A DNA stretch of 64,000 nt from Weissella bombi (GTDB lineage: Bacteria; Bacillota; Bacilli; Lactobacillales; Lactobacillaceae). The stretch is from assembly GCF_900094835.1 (NCBI RefSeq), contig NZ_FMAO01000001.1, forward strand, positions 124,001 through 188,000, given 5' to 3'. The notes below the pieces were generated by a model. That model made no database searches. It saw only the letters and a program-made list of their open reading frames with translations, and was not told where the DNA came from. The translations under genes were made by a program, and so were the position numbers. Shown in pieces: positions 23,687 to 33,153 of the stretch; position 1 is the stretch's first letter, and every line of letters begins with the position of its first letter.

Positions 23687-25033
23687 ATGGCAGATTTTTC
23701 AAATCAACAACGCTATCGATTAGTTTATGATGAATTAATTGATATGACGTCTGTACGCTCACTAACAAAGGTATATTTACCAATTATTGGTCGCGATGCT
23801 TATACGTTGTACTTAGCATGGGCAACAATGGGGGAAACACCTGAACATAAATATCGTCATGTTGATATATTGGATCAACTCGCCATGAATCAAAATTCCT
23901 TTCTAATTGCGCGAAATAAATTAGAGGCTATGGGCTTGGTGAAAACCTTTAAGCAAACAACGACCTTTGGTACACAGTGGGTCTATCAGATTTTCCCACC
24001 AATGACAACACATGCATTTCTATCAGATGTCTTACTATCTAGTCTGTTAGCACACTATTTAGGGGATGAGCTATTTAATGACTTAGTTAGTGACGAAAAA
24101 AGAGAGGCTCATATTCCAGGGGAAGATGTCTCTAAGACTTTTTTCGATTTAGTTGGTCAAGAAAGTTTTATCAAGCGCAATCATGCGCCATTATCTGAAA
24201 CAGATGAGAAAAGTACCTTACCAATGAATATTCGTAAAGCAACGAAATCTTTGGATATTAACTTAATCGCTGACATGCTGCAGTCTTATAATATCAAGCC
24301 AAATGTTTTGCAAAAGAATGAAGTTGATTTGATGGTTTATAAGACATTGTATGGTTTAAGTGATTTGGAACTTGTACGGGTTATTCAAGCAACAACAACG
24401 CCAAATCAACAGATTAATTTGCCAGCGATTAAACAACGTTTGTCAGACAATTTTAAACAGTCACAAGTACCTCAAGTTAAAATTGACAATAATAAAACAG
24501 ATAATCAGGCACAAAAACCAACAACAAATAGCACATCTGATCCCGCAAGTAAAATTATTCAAATTGCCCAAACAACTTCACCTTTAGTATTTTTGAAAAA
24601 TTTGCGTCAAGCTAATAATGGGTTTGTAGCGGATAATGAAGTTAAGGCATTAGCAGATATTGCTGAAATGCGTCGGGTTACTCCAGAAGTATTAAACATT
24701 ATCCTATATGAACTAACCGTTGTTGAGAAAAGGACGACTATTAATAAAACGATTTTGCAAACACTTGTTAATGATTGGTCACAGCATAAGGTGACAGATG
24801 CAGTAAGTGCGTTACAATACTTACAAAAGCGGCATCAAAAGCAACAATCACAAACAACACAACGACCAAATCGAAAATGGTCAAATACAAATAAAGCACC
24901 TAAACAAGAAACACGTCCTGATTGGGAAAACCAACATGGCACATCAGTTTCACAAGAAGACGCTAAGTCAGCTCGTAGTGCATTAGATGCAATCAGGGCA
25001 CGTCGCGGCCAAAATAACCCAAAGGAGAAATAA
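23687..25033 (+). CDS. dnaB: Replication initiation and membrane attachment protein DnaB
   Basis: A 448-residue Bacillus-type DnaB primosome protein (not the helicase). Two DnaB/DnaD-type domains are visible: an N-terminal winged-helix region (about 1-120, RLVYDELIDMTSVRSLTKVY) and a C-terminal DnaD2-like domain (about 295-375, SPLVFLKNLRQANNGFVADN). A Gln/Thr/Asn-rich linker and a basic tail ending KSARSALDAIRARRG complete it. With DnaI and DnaD it loads the replicative helicase. Ribosome site AAAGGAG; dnaI follows after six bases. Confidence 0.92.
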   Translation: MADFSNQQRYRLVYDELIDMTSVRSLTKVYLPIIGRDAYTLYLAWATMGETPEHKYRHVDILDQLAMNQNSFLIARNKLEAMGLVKTFKQTTTFGTQWVYQIFPPMTTHAFLSDVLLSSLLAHYLGDELFNDLVSDEKREAHIPGEDVSKTFFDLVGQESFIKRNHAPLSETDEKSTLPMNIRKATKSLDINLIADMLQSYNIKPNVLQKNEVDLMVYKTLYGLSDLELVRVIQATTTPNQQINLPAIKQRLSDNFKQSQVPQVKIDNNKTDNQAQKPTTNSTSDPASKIIQIAQTTSPLVFLKNLRQANNGFVADNEVKALADIAEMRRVTPEVLNIILYELTVVEKRTTINKTILQTLVNDWSQHKVTDAVSALQYLQKRHQKQQSQTTQRPNRKWSNTNKAPKQETRPDWENQHGTSVSQEDAKSARSALDAIRARRGQNNPKEK

Positions 25034-25039
25034 GATACA

Positions 25040-26020
25040 ATGGGTGAGCAAAATTTTAAAGATCAAGAGTCAAAAACAACTGATAATCCGATGAACATGG
25101 GTCAAGCGCTACGTGATTTCATGGATAAGAAGCAATTAAACGGTCGTTTTCAAACGCTTAAAAAGGAAGTCTATCGCGACCCTGAAATCCGCCAGTTCTT
25201 TAATGAGTATAAGGATAGTTTGTCACGAACAATTGTTGAACGTGATTTTGCAGTTCTATATGAATATTATTCACAGCAACGAAAAGCTAAAGCAGGTAAA
25301 AAAGTTGTCCATGAAGGATATGTACCAGCTTTGCGGGTTGAAGAAAACCGGATTGTTATTATTTATGAACCGAATGAAGCAACTCGTTTAGCACAACGAA
25401 TGAATATGCAAGCAAATCTAGTTAAGTCAATTGGTATGCCAAAGTTAATTAACCGAGCACGATTAGATGATTTTTCAGATAATGACACAGACCGCTTAGC
25501 TGCTTTAACTGGGGTATTACAATTTATAGATGATTACATTAAAAAGCCGGATGATTTTCATCGTGGTCTTTACCTTCATGGTGCGTATGGTATTGGTAAA
25601 ACCCACTTAATGGGAGCTATGGCTAATGAATTTGCACAAGAGGGTATTCCAGTTACGCTTATTCACTTGCCTAGCTTTGTCGTAGAGGTACGTAGTGCAA
25701 TTGGTTCTAACGAACAACCACAGGATAAAATTAATGCAATTAAGCAAGTACCAATCCTGGTAATTGATGATATTGGTGCGGAATCCTTAACGGCATGGGT
25801 TCGTGATGATGTGTTAGGCGTTATTTTAGAATATCGTATGCAAAATGAACTAACAACATTCTTCACTTCTAATTTTTCAATGACACAATTGGAAAAAGAA
25901 CACTTTACCATTACCAAAGATGGTGCAGAACCAGTTAAAGCAGAACGATTAATGCAACGAATTAAATTCCTAGCAAAAGAAGTGCAAATGGCTGGCGACA
26001 ATCGTCGGGAGCTTGATTAA
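25040..26020 (+). CDS. dnaI: Primosomal helicase loader DnaI
   Basis: This 326-residue AAA+ ATPase loads the replicative helicase. The N-terminal helicase-interaction region (about 1-130) precedes the ATPase with Walker A GAYGIGKTHLMGAM, Walker B VLVIDDIGAE and sensor I TFFTSNFS. Its last base overlaps the start of the next gene (TAATGA), so translation of the following YibE/F genes may be coupled. Confidence 0.94.
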   Translation: MGEQNFKDQESKTTDNPMNMGQALRDFMDKKQLNGRFQTLKKEVYRDPEIRQFFNEYKDSLSRTIVERDFAVLYEYYSQQRKAKAGKKVVHEGYVPALRVEENRIVIIYEPNEATRLAQRMNMQANLVKSIGMPKLINRARLDDFSDNDTDRLAALTGVLQFIDDYIKKPDDFHRGLYLHGAYGIGKTHLMGAMANEFAQEGIPVTLIHLPSFVVEVRSAIGSNEQPQDKINAIKQVPILVIDDIGAESLTAWVRDDVLGVILEYRMQNELTTFFTSNFSMTQLEKEHFTITKDGAEPVKAERLMQRIKFLAKEVQMAGDNRRELD

Positions 26021-27135
26021 TGAAACAAAAGAAAATCACACACTTTACTTTAAAACTACTGACTGTATTAATTTTGATGTTAATCAGTTTTGTTGTGCTA
26101 CGTCATAATGCAAGTTGGTATCAAGATACAATTGGTGAAGTTACCTCATCTAAACAAGTATCATCTAAGGTGCTTCAAGATCAATATGGGAACAAAGTTA
26201 CACAGCACCATCAGAAAGTAACGGTTAAGATATTAAATACTAAAGATAAAGATAAAACGGTGTCGTTTATTAATAGTTATGATGATGCACAAGCTATCAC
26301 ACAGCCATTACGACAACACGATCAAATATTTTTAGCGCGATCTGAAAAAGCGTGGGGACTCAAAAACTTCAAACGCGATAGCTTTTGGATACCTATTTTA
26401 ATTTTAGTGATGGGATTTTTGATTATATCAATGGGCAAAGCAGGTGGCTTCATGGTAGCGTCACTAGCTATTAACATTATGCTGTTCATTGGTGCTATTT
26501 ATTTAAATATGGTAACTAAAGAAGCCAATATATTTTGGATATTCATTTTGTTTAGTATCCTAGCATCAACATTAACCTTGATATTTGTCATGGGTATTAA
26601 AAATCGCTTAACCTGGACCGTCTTATTGACCGTCGCAACCTCGACAACCGCGGCCATGTTGATTGGCTTATTAGTCTTTAAGGTAACTAATGGTAAGGGG
26701 CTCCACTTTGAATTAATGTCCTTTATCACACAATTACCACAACCAATGTTCCTCTCAATGACCTTAGTTGGTGTTTTAGGGGCTGTTATGGATGAAGCAA
26801 CTGATATGATTGCCACTTTGTTTAGTTTGGAGCGCGACCATCCTGAAATTGGCATTAAAGATCTCTTGGTTACAGGAAGGCATGTTGGTCAAGAAATCTT
26901 TGGGGCTTTGAGTAACACGTTATTCTTAATCTTTATTGCCGAGCAAATTCCAATGGCAATCTTATACTTAAGAAATGGTAATAACTGGGGCTTCACTTAT
27001 ACGATGAACTTGTCGTTGGGGATGGTTCAAACTTTAATTAGTGCAATTGGTATTGTGTTGACCGTACCAGCCGGAATTTTTTGGGTATGGATTTTGCATA
27101 AATGGCAACAAAAGAAATTGGAGGCAAAGGTATAA
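26020..27135 (+). CDS. YibE/F family membrane protein, larger paralogue
   Basis: This 371-residue protein has an N-terminal helix (about 10-27), an extracellular domain of about 90 residues (28-120, DQYGNKVTQHHQKVTVKIL), then about seven helices. It carries the family signature VLGAVMDEATDMIATLF with conserved acidic residues in the membrane and GRHVGQEIFGALSNTLFL. The YibE/F family has no proven function. It is paired with a smaller paralogue and appended to the primosome operon. Confidence 0.87.
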   Translation: MKQKKITHFTLKLLTVLILMLISFVVLRHNASWYQDTIGEVTSSKQVSSKVLQDQYGNKVTQHHQKVTVKILNTKDKDKTVSFINSYDDAQAITQPLRQHDQIFLARSEKAWGLKNFKRDSFWIPILILVMGFLIISMGKAGGFMVASLAINIMLFIGAIYLNMVTKEANIFWIFILFSILASTLTLIFVMGIKNRLTWTVLLTVATSTTAAMLIGLLVFKVTNGKGLHFELMSFITQLPQPMFLSMTLVGVLGAVMDEATDMIATLFSLERDHPEIGIKDLLVTGRHVGQEIFGALSNTLFLIFIAEQIPMAILYLRNGNNWGFTYTMNLSLGMVQTLISAIGIVLTVPAGIFWVWILHKWQQKKLEAKV

Positions 27136-27137
27136 GC

Positions 27138-27914
27138 ATGAGTGTTTTATTGATGTTATCTATTATTCTTTTTGTCTTAATGCTAATTGTTGGTGGTGTA
27201 AAGGGAATTGGTGCCTTTATTAGCCTATGGATTAGTTTTGCAATCCTGGTTGTGATGATGCTATTAATTAGCTTTCAATTCAATCCATACTGGGTATTAC
27301 TAATTGGTGGTGCATGTTTACTAACAGTGACCGTCCTAAGCGCTGGTGCAGATGAACGAACCACGACAATTGCTCTAATAGCTAGTTTTATCGTTATGAT
27401 TGTATTATTAATTGTTATCCTACCAACAGAGCATATTGCAATTGCGCAAGGGTTTGCTGAAGAAAACTCAGATGATTTAGAAGGGCTATCTTTAGCAATT
27501 AATATTGATTTTGGAACATTAGGGATTGTTGCGGCGCTACTAGCAACATTAGGTGCAATTGCAGAAGCGTCTGTTGCAATTACAACTGGTGTTGGTGAAC
27601 TGCTAAGTGAGCGCCCAAATATCAGTAATAAAGAGCTAATTGACGTTAGTCAGATACTGGGTAAGCAAATTATCGGAACAGCCGTTAATACTGTGTTATT
27701 TGGTTTCTTAGCTGACTTTTTGAGTCTTGCTGTATTATTTGGTAAATTAAAATACAGTTTTGGTGAAATTATTAATGCAAAATTGTTTACAGCATCTATG
27801 TTGTCATTGTTATATGCACTATTGGGTGTTTTATTAACATTACCAGTTACAATTGGTATTTTTTTACTTTATCAAAAAAAGCAAAAACACCATACTAATG
27901 GGGAAAAGCTATGA
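27138..27914 (+). CDS. YibE/F family membrane protein, smaller paralogue
   Basis: A 258-residue protein with about seven helices and the same signatures as its neighbour (LGAIAEASVAITTGVGELL, SQILGKQIIGTAVNTVLF) but no extracellular N-terminal domain. The ATG at 27138 follows GGAGGCAAAGG; the earlier ATG at 27102 lies inside the preceding gene and is rejected. The two proteins probably form a complex, since such pairs are usual in Firmicutes. Confidence 0.85.
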   Translation: MSVLLMLSIILFVLMLIVGGVKGIGAFISLWISFAILVVMMLLISFQFNPYWVLLIGGACLLTVTVLSAGADERTTTIALIASFIVMIVLLIVILPTEHIAIAQGFAEENSDDLEGLSLAINIDFGTLGIVAALLATLGAIAEASVAITTGVGELLSERPNISNKELIDVSQILGKQIIGTAVNTVLFGFLADFLSLAVLFGKLKYSFGEIINAKLFTASMLSLLYALLGVLLTLPVTIGIFLLYQKKQKHHTNGEKL

Positions 27915-28006
27915 TTTATTAGAAAATCATGGTATGATAAGAATAAATATGTCATCGTTAAATGAATGACTCGTATCCTGTAAGAAAGTAACCAGAGGTA
28001 TAGCGT

Positions 28007-28696
28007 ATGAGCAATGTGCTTGTGATTGAAGATGAAGAAAACTTGGCTCGTTTTGTTGAGTTAGAGTTGCAACATGAAGGATATGAAACTCATGTTGAAG
28101 ATAATGGACGTGGCGGACTAGACGCTGCTTTAGCAAATGATTATGATTTAATTTTGCTTGACTTAATGTTACCTGAGTTAAGCGGTTTAGAAGTTGCTCG
28201 CCGTTTGCGTGAAGAAAAAAATACACCAATTATTATGATGACAGCACGTGATTCTGTCATTGATCGTGTATCAGGATTGGATTATGGTGCAGACGACTAT
28301 GTTGTTAAGCCTTTTGCAATTGAAGAATTATTGGCACGTGTTCGTGCATTACTGCGTCGTATTGATATTGAAACGGAAGAGCACAGCACACATCAAAGTG
28401 TTGTACGTTACCGTGATTTAACTGTCGAAAAAGAAAATCGTATTGCTCGTCGGGGCAACGAGATTATTAATTTGACAAAACGTGAATATGAATTGCTTTT
28501 GATTTTGATGGAAAACATTAACGTTGTACAATCTCGTGAAGAATTGCTTAAGAAGGTTTGGGGATACGATTCTGAGATTGAAACAAATGTTGTGGATGTT
28601 TATATTCGTTACCTCCGTAACAAGATTGATCAACCTGATTCACGAGCATCATACATTCAAACAGTACGCGGTACTGGATACGTTATGCGCCAGTAA
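28007..28696 (+). CDS. arlR: Response regulator, ArlR-like (OmpR family)
   Basis: A 229-residue regulator with receiver acidic residues E8/D9, phospho-acceptor D52 (LLDLMLPE), KPF lysine, and a winged-helix domain (LTKREYELLLIL, TVRGTGYVMR). The segment LARFVELELQHEGYE and GLDYGADDYVVKPFAIEELL closely follow the ArlR/CsrR subgroup. An extended -10 (TGGTATGAT, 27930-27938) lies upstream. In staphylococci ArlRS controls adhesion, autolysis and virulence; targets here are unknown. Confidence 0.86.
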   Translation: MSNVLVIEDEENLARFVELELQHEGYETHVEDNGRGGLDAALANDYDLILLDLMLPELSGLEVARRLREEKNTPIIMMTARDSVIDRVSGLDYGADDYVVKPFAIEELLARVRALLRRIDIETEEHSTHQSVVRYRDLTVEKENRIARRGNEIINLTKREYELLLILMENINVVQSREELLKKVWGYDSEIETNVVDVYIRYLRNKIDQPDSRASYIQTVRGTGYVMRQ

Positions 28697-28711
28697 TTTG
28701 GAGGAATTTTA

Positions 28712-30184
28712 ATGGGTAGATCATCATCCATTATTGAGAAAACACCACAACAAAAGGGCCTTTCCTTAAAATGGAAATGGGCCCTTGGATCTGTTGCTGG
28801 TGTTTTTTTAATATTTATTATATTTACATGGTTTGTGATGCAAGCATTCGCAACACAAATGATGTCGACTGAAAGACAACAGGTAACAAGCTCACTAAAT
28901 GCTGTTACCCATCGTTTGCAAAATATAAACGCCTCTCAGTTATTACCAACAAAAATTGATCAGGTCTTACAGCCTAATAGTAAAGATTTTGATGATGTAG
29001 TTAACGATCCAGTTTTACAACAAATTGCGCGTAAAGATTACACAATTCGGGTATACAATAAGAAACATGAGCAAGTATATCCAGTTGGGGGACAACCAGT
29101 TCCATTCCAAGAAACAAATAAGCGGATTGTCCGTGTTGAACGGATAAGAGGTACCAAAATGTTGGTGGGTCATCAAGAACTACGAGATGCTAACCATAAC
29201 ATTATTGGACACGTTGTCATTGAGAATCATTTGACAGCTTATCATAAGACCTTTAATCGAGTTTATTCAATTATTACGATTTTGATTATTCTTGGTCTAT
29301 TCTTAATTGCTCTTTGGGGTTATTGGCTCGCTGGATTCTTCCTTCGACCAATGGATAACATCAAAAAAACAGTTGATAAAATTAATCAAGATCCACAATC
29401 ACAAGATCGTGTTGATGTCGAAAGCCGTAAACCAGATGAATTAACAGACTTAGCTAATTTGTTAAATGATATGCTTGATAAGATGCAACGTTTTATCCTC
29501 CAGCAACATCAATTCGTTGAAGATGTGTCTCATGAACTTCGTACACCAGTTGCGATTGTGAAAGGCCATATGGAATTATTAAATCGTTGGGGAAAAGATG
29601 ATCCGAAAATTCTAGATGAGTCAATTAAGGCATCATTACAAGAAATTAGTCGTATGGAAGGTCTTGTATCTGAGATGCTTGACCTAACTAGAGCAGACCA
29701 AGTTGAATTAACTTTCCGTGATGGTGATACGGATGCTAAAGATTTAATCAATGGTATCTATACTAACTTCAAAATGATTCATCCTGATTTCACATTCTGG
29801 ATTGACGATGATCTAAAAGGACCAACAATCGTTAATATGAATCGCGATCATTTGGAACAAATTTTGATCATTCTGTCTGATAACGCAGTTAAATATAGCC
29901 AGGATCGTCGTGAAATTCATTTTGCTGCTTCACGCTCTGGTAACCTTGTTGAACTTGCAGTTCAAGATTTTGGTGAAGGAATTAGTCCTGAAGATGCTAA
30001 CCGTGTATTTGATAGATTTTATCGTGTTGATAAGGCACGTTCTCGTAAACAAGGTGGTAATGGATTAGGATTGAGTATCGCTCAAAAACTTGTTGAAGGT
30101 TATGGTGGTAGTATCCAATTAGAATCTGCTATTGGGCAAGGTTCAATTTTTAGAATCACCTTACCAATTAAACATCAGGATTAA
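28712..30184 (+). CDS. arlS: Sensor histidine kinase, ArlS-like
   Basis: This 490-residue kinase has TM1 (about 26-47), an extracellular sensor of about 135 residues, TM2 (about 187-208), a HAMP linker (FLRPMDNIKKTVDKI), HisKA with H274 in DVSHELRTPV, and a HATPase domain (LSDNAVKYS, DFGEGISP, GNGLGLSIAQ). Ribosome site GGAGG lies 15 bases after the regulator gene. Architecture and pairing match ArlS. The ligand is unknown. Confidence 0.88.
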   Translation: MGRSSSIIEKTPQQKGLSLKWKWALGSVAGVFLIFIIFTWFVMQAFATQMMSTERQQVTSSLNAVTHRLQNINASQLLPTKIDQVLQPNSKDFDDVVNDPVLQQIARKDYTIRVYNKKHEQVYPVGGQPVPFQETNKRIVRVERIRGTKMLVGHQELRDANHNIIGHVVIENHLTAYHKTFNRVYSIITILIILGLFLIALWGYWLAGFFLRPMDNIKKTVDKINQDPQSQDRVDVESRKPDELTDLANLLNDMLDKMQRFILQQHQFVEDVSHELRTPVAIVKGHMELLNRWGKDDPKILDESIKASLQEISRMEGLVSEMLDLTRADQVELTFRDGDTDAKDLINGIYTNFKMIHPDFTFWIDDDLKGPTIVNMNRDHLEQILIILSDNAVKYSQDRREIHFAASRSGNLVELAVQDFGEGISPEDANRVFDRFYRVDKARSRKQGGNGLGLSIAQKLVEGYGGSIQLESAIGQGSIFRITLPIKHQD

Positions 30185-30200
30185 AAATAGTAAAATGACT

Positions 30201-30233
30201 AGAAAAGCAGGGGCATTATTAACCTGCTTTTCT
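30201..30233 (+). terminator. Intrinsic terminator after arlS
   Basis: Perfect 11-base stem AGAAAAGCAGG / CCTGCTTTTCT. The T-run lies within the arm itself. Confidence 0.8.
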
Positions 30234-30249
30234 ACTGTAAAGGAACATT

Positions 30250-31251
30250 ATGATTATAAAACACGTTATTTTACATGTATTAGATAAAAACAGTGGTAAT
30301 TTAATTGCATCACAAGATGAATTAGATCTTAATCAACCCAGTTTGCATGAATACATTGAAAAACTCATTGAAAAATTTAAAAATAGTGATTATAAAACTG
30401 GTCAATTAACAGATAATGATGCGATAAGCACAATAATTTCTGACACGAATGAGCAGTCGTTTGCTGAAAAAGCGACGACTTTAGCTGAAGAATTATTTGA
30501 AATCATTGCGCCAAGTGATGCGATTCCGGCAGGAGACCTATTAGTAGTAGAATTTTCCGAGGGCGCCGAAGACTTTTTTAGTATTTTGAAACTAAACTTT
30601 CAACCTCGGTATACTCATGCTGTTGAATATCAAGACGATAGATTAGTCAATAATTTAGTTTTAAACCAAGCCGTGTTACCGGCTGCAACGCAAAAGGTTG
30701 ATGAAGGTATTATCATTAATTTGATGAACGGTTCATATATGCTAGTTGAAAAAAGGTACCTGATTGATGGGCATCGAACTAACTATTTTTCTGAAAAGTT
30801 TTTAAAAATTCAACCAGAAAATTCAACTAAAGACAATATTCAAGTGATTAAACAAGCCGTTAAGTCAGTTGCAAGTAAATTTGAAATGCCCGAACATGAG
30901 GTTTTAGCTGAAACGCAAAATACGATTTTTGATACCGTTCAAGACGATGGTGAAATTAAAACGTCTGCAATCGCAGAATCAGTCTTTAAAGGAAACGTAT
31001 CAGCACAGCAAGCATATCAACAAATTATGGATACAAAACAATTAGACGATGATATTGCTGTACCAAATACTGAGCGTATTGAAAAGAAGTACCGTTTACA
31101 GCGATTTAAACTAGATTCGGGAATTGAAATTTCAATTCCAATGGACATTTACCAGGATAAGAGCAAAGTAGAATTTATTAATAAGCCCGACGGAACCATG
31201 TCACTTGTTATCAAAGATATTGCATCAATTATTAATAAATTTAACTCATAA
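30250..31251 (+). CDS. Nucleoid-associated protein, NdpA/YejK family
   Basis: A 333-residue protein with the N-terminal pattern of the 37-kDa nucleoid-associated family (IIKHVILHVLDKNSGNLIAS), an alpha/beta body and the C-terminal segment KKYRLQRFKLDSGIEISIPM typical of these proteins. E. coli YejK binds the nucleoid; the Gram-positive members are uncharacterised. Ribosome site AAAGGAA precedes ATG at 30250. The gene stands alone. Confidence 0.8.
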   Translation: MIIKHVILHVLDKNSGNLIASQDELDLNQPSLHEYIEKLIEKFKNSDYKTGQLTDNDAISTIISDTNEQSFAEKATTLAEELFEIIAPSDAIPAGDLLVVEFSEGAEDFFSILKLNFQPRYTHAVEYQDDRLVNNLVLNQAVLPAATQKVDEGIIINLMNGSYMLVEKRYLIDGHRTNYFSEKFLKIQPENSTKDNIQVIKQAVKSVASKFEMPEHEVLAETQNTIFDTVQDDGEIKTSAIAESVFKGNVSAQQAYQQIMDTKQLDDDIAVPNTERIEKKYRLQRFKLDSGIEISIPMDIYQDKSKVEFINKPDGTMSLVIKDIASIINKFNS

Positions 31252-31365
31252 GCAACGTCTTATGTTAAATACGGTAAATATTTATAATATATAATACATT
31301 TCATGATATAATTATTATTTGAAATAAGAGAACACGAAAGATGAATAGGTAGGAAAAAATACTTC

Positions 31366-32316
31366 ATGAAAATTAAAGGTTTAACCCCGATACTATTAAT
31401 TGTCCTAGTCGTTTTGTTTGTTACAGGACACGCTGATTTCTTAAAAGGTCCACTAACAGACTTTATGCATTGGTCTGAAACAGCAATCGGTGGTGTTAAT
31501 GCGGTTGGTTGGTCAATTATTATTTTGACATTACTTGTTCGTTTGATCTTGCTACCAATGATGATTCATCAACAACGTAATGCAACCATCCAACAAGAAA
31601 AGATGCGTTTACTACAACCACAATTGAAGAAGGTTCAAGAAGCTCAAAAGGGTGCTCAAACGCAAGAAGAACAAATGTTAGCTTCACAAGCTATGATGAC
31701 GATTTATCGTGAAAATAACGTCTCATTACTTGGTGGAATGAACTTCGCAACGCTAATCATTCAATGGCCTGTGTTTATGGGATTGTATGCTGCTATCAGA
31801 AATTCAAATGAAATTGCTCATGCAACATTTTTAGGTATTAATTTATCATCTCATGCACCAATTTTGGCCATTGCAACCGCTGTTGCGTATGGTATTCAAG
31901 CATACTTGTCATTAATCGGTATTCCTGCAGAACAAAAGAAGCAAATGCAAATGATGATGTATGTTATGCCAATTATGATGTTATTCATGACATGGGTAAC
32001 TAACGCTGGTATTGCCTTGTACTTCTTTGCAGGTGCGTTGGTTATGATTCTACAAACGTTGATCATTATCGTTTGGCGTCCACGCTTGAAAGCACAAGTT
32101 AATGCAACTTTCGAAGTTAAGGATGTTGTTGATGACGCTTTAGCTGGTAAGATTAAAGCAAAGCCTTCTGGTCGTTTCGCAGAAGCAATGCAAGCTGCTC
32201 AAGAACAACAGAAGCAACAGCAACAAAACGGTGACCGTAAAGACATTACGGATACAACTCAGGAACATAATGGTCCAAAAGGTGGTCGTAACGCCGGTAA
32301 GCAAAATCGTAAATAA
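31366..32316 (+). CDS. yidC: Membrane protein insertase YidC/OxaA
   Basis: A 316-residue insertase that helps membrane proteins fold into the bilayer, alone or with Sec. The five-helix YidC core is present (SIIILTLLVRLILLPMM with the conserved groove arginine; MATLIIQWPVFMGLY-like segment at about 126-141). The N-terminal helix has no lipobox cysteine, unlike SpoIIIJ-type YidC. The tail is Gln/Asn/Lys-rich and basic (positive end typical of YidC2-like forms that can contact the ribosome). An extended -10 (TGATATAAT, 31304-31312) lies upstream. Confidence 0.92.
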   Translation: MKIKGLTPILLIVLVVLFVTGHADFLKGPLTDFMHWSETAIGGVNAVGWSIIILTLLVRLILLPMMIHQQRNATIQQEKMRLLQPQLKKVQEAQKGAQTQEEQMLASQAMMTIYRENNVSLLGGMNFATLIIQWPVFMGLYAAIRNSNEIAHATFLGINLSSHAPILAIATAVAYGIQAYLSLIGIPAEQKKQMQMMMYVMPIMMLFMTWVTNAGIALYFFAGALVMILQTLIIIVWRPRLKAQVNATFEVKDVVDDALAGKIKAKPSGRFAEAMQAAQEQQKQQQQNGDRKDITDTTQEHNGPKGGRNAGKQNRK

Positions 32317-32327
32317 TTAAATTTAAT

Positions 32328-32366
32328 AAAAAACAGCCAAACTTTTTATAAGTTTGGCTGTTTTTT
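32328..32366 (+). terminator. Intrinsic terminator after yidC
   Basis: Perfect stem AAAAAACAGCCAAACTT with its complement and a 5-base loop, ending in Ts. Confidence 0.95.
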
Positions 32367-32388
32367 ATATATAACGTTAATCCGTAAT

Positions 32389-32445
32389 TTGACATTAACT
32401 CAAAATAATGTAATATATAAATTACAAAAGGAATATATATATTAC
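32389..32445 (+). promoter_or_regulatory. Promoter and operator of the XRE/membrane protein pair
   Basis: TTGACA (32389-32394) and TAATAT (32411-32416) with a 16-base spacer. An inverted repeat GTAATATAT (32410-32418) / ATATATTAC (32437-32445) covers the -10 and the transcription start, the expected place for autorepression by the XRE protein. Confidence 0.55.
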
Positions 32446-32461
32446 TTAAAGGAAAGAATTT

Positions 32462-32650
32462 ATGAAAAATAATGTAAAAGTAATTCGATTATCCTTATCT
32501 ATAACACAAAAAGATTTAGCAAAAGAAGTTGGCATAACAAGACAGACGTTAAGTTTAATAGAGAAGGGGCAATACAATCCATCAATTAAATTAGCCATTG
32601 GTATTGCAAAATCATTAAATGTGACACTTAACGATTTGTTTTGGGTTTAG
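32462..32650 (+). CDS. Small XRE family regulator
   Basis: A 62-residue, single-domain helix-turn-helix protein (LSITQKDLAKEVGITRQTLS, then IEKGQYNPSIKLAIGIAKSL). It has the compact form found with genes for small membrane proteins in Firmicutes. Ribosome site AAAGGAAAG. The following membrane gene begins nine bases after the stop, so the pair is an operon probably controlled by this protein through the upstream inverted repeat. Confidence 0.88.
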   Translation: MKNNVKVIRLSLSITQKDLAKEVGITRQTLSLIEKGQYNPSIKLAIGIAKSLNVTLNDLFWV

Positions 32651-32659
32651 GGGGCAGTT

Positions 32660-33073
32660 ATGCATAGAAAGAAAATGGATGAACGTTTAAAAGTAGAAAA
32701 AACAAAACTGATTTATTATGTTGCTATCATTCAAAATATAATACTAGCCGCAGAATTGATTTATGAAGCAGTGTCAGAAAATAGGCCATTACGTGAAGTA
32801 ATTACCTTTGACAATCCCATGGCAGTGGTATTTTTAATCTTTTTCATTCCATTTTTAATTATTTCAGTAATATATGGTGTAAAAAATGATGATGATGATA
32901 AGGTTGGTCATTTACCTATTATAATTTCGACCATTATATTAACTGGCATATTTGCCGGTGCTATGTTCCTGATTGATGGATCAATCAGTGCTAATACGGG
33001 CCTAGTGATTTTGATAGTAGGAATTTTTTTGTTTGTATTCAGTGAGTTCATTAATTTTTGCAGAGAAAAATAG
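32660..33073 (+). CDS. Four-helix membrane protein paired with XRE regulator
   Basis: A 137-residue protein with about four transmembrane segments (20-38, 53-72, 86-105, 112-132) and short charged loops including a DDDDK segment. Ribosome site GGGGG lies five bases before ATG at 32660. It resembles membrane partners of small XRE regulators in Firmicutes; the function is unknown. Confidence 0.68.
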   Translation: MHRKKMDERLKVEKTKLIYYVAIIQNIILAAELIYEAVSENRPLREVITFDNPMAVVFLIFFIPFLIISVIYGVKNDDDDKVGHLPIIISTIILTGIFAGAMFLIDGSISANTGLVILIVGIFLFVFSEFINFCREK

Positions 33074-33080
33074 TTAAATA

Positions 33081-33137
33081 AAAAAAGGTATTGATAATCA
33101 ACAATCATTTTCATGATTGGTTATCAATACCTTTTTT
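33081..33137. terminator. Strong bidirectional terminator
   Basis: A 17-base stem AAAAAAGGTATTGATAA with its complement, with an internal smaller hairpin, between convergent genes. Confidence 0.93.
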
Positions 33138-33153
33138 ATTATTCATAGATAGC

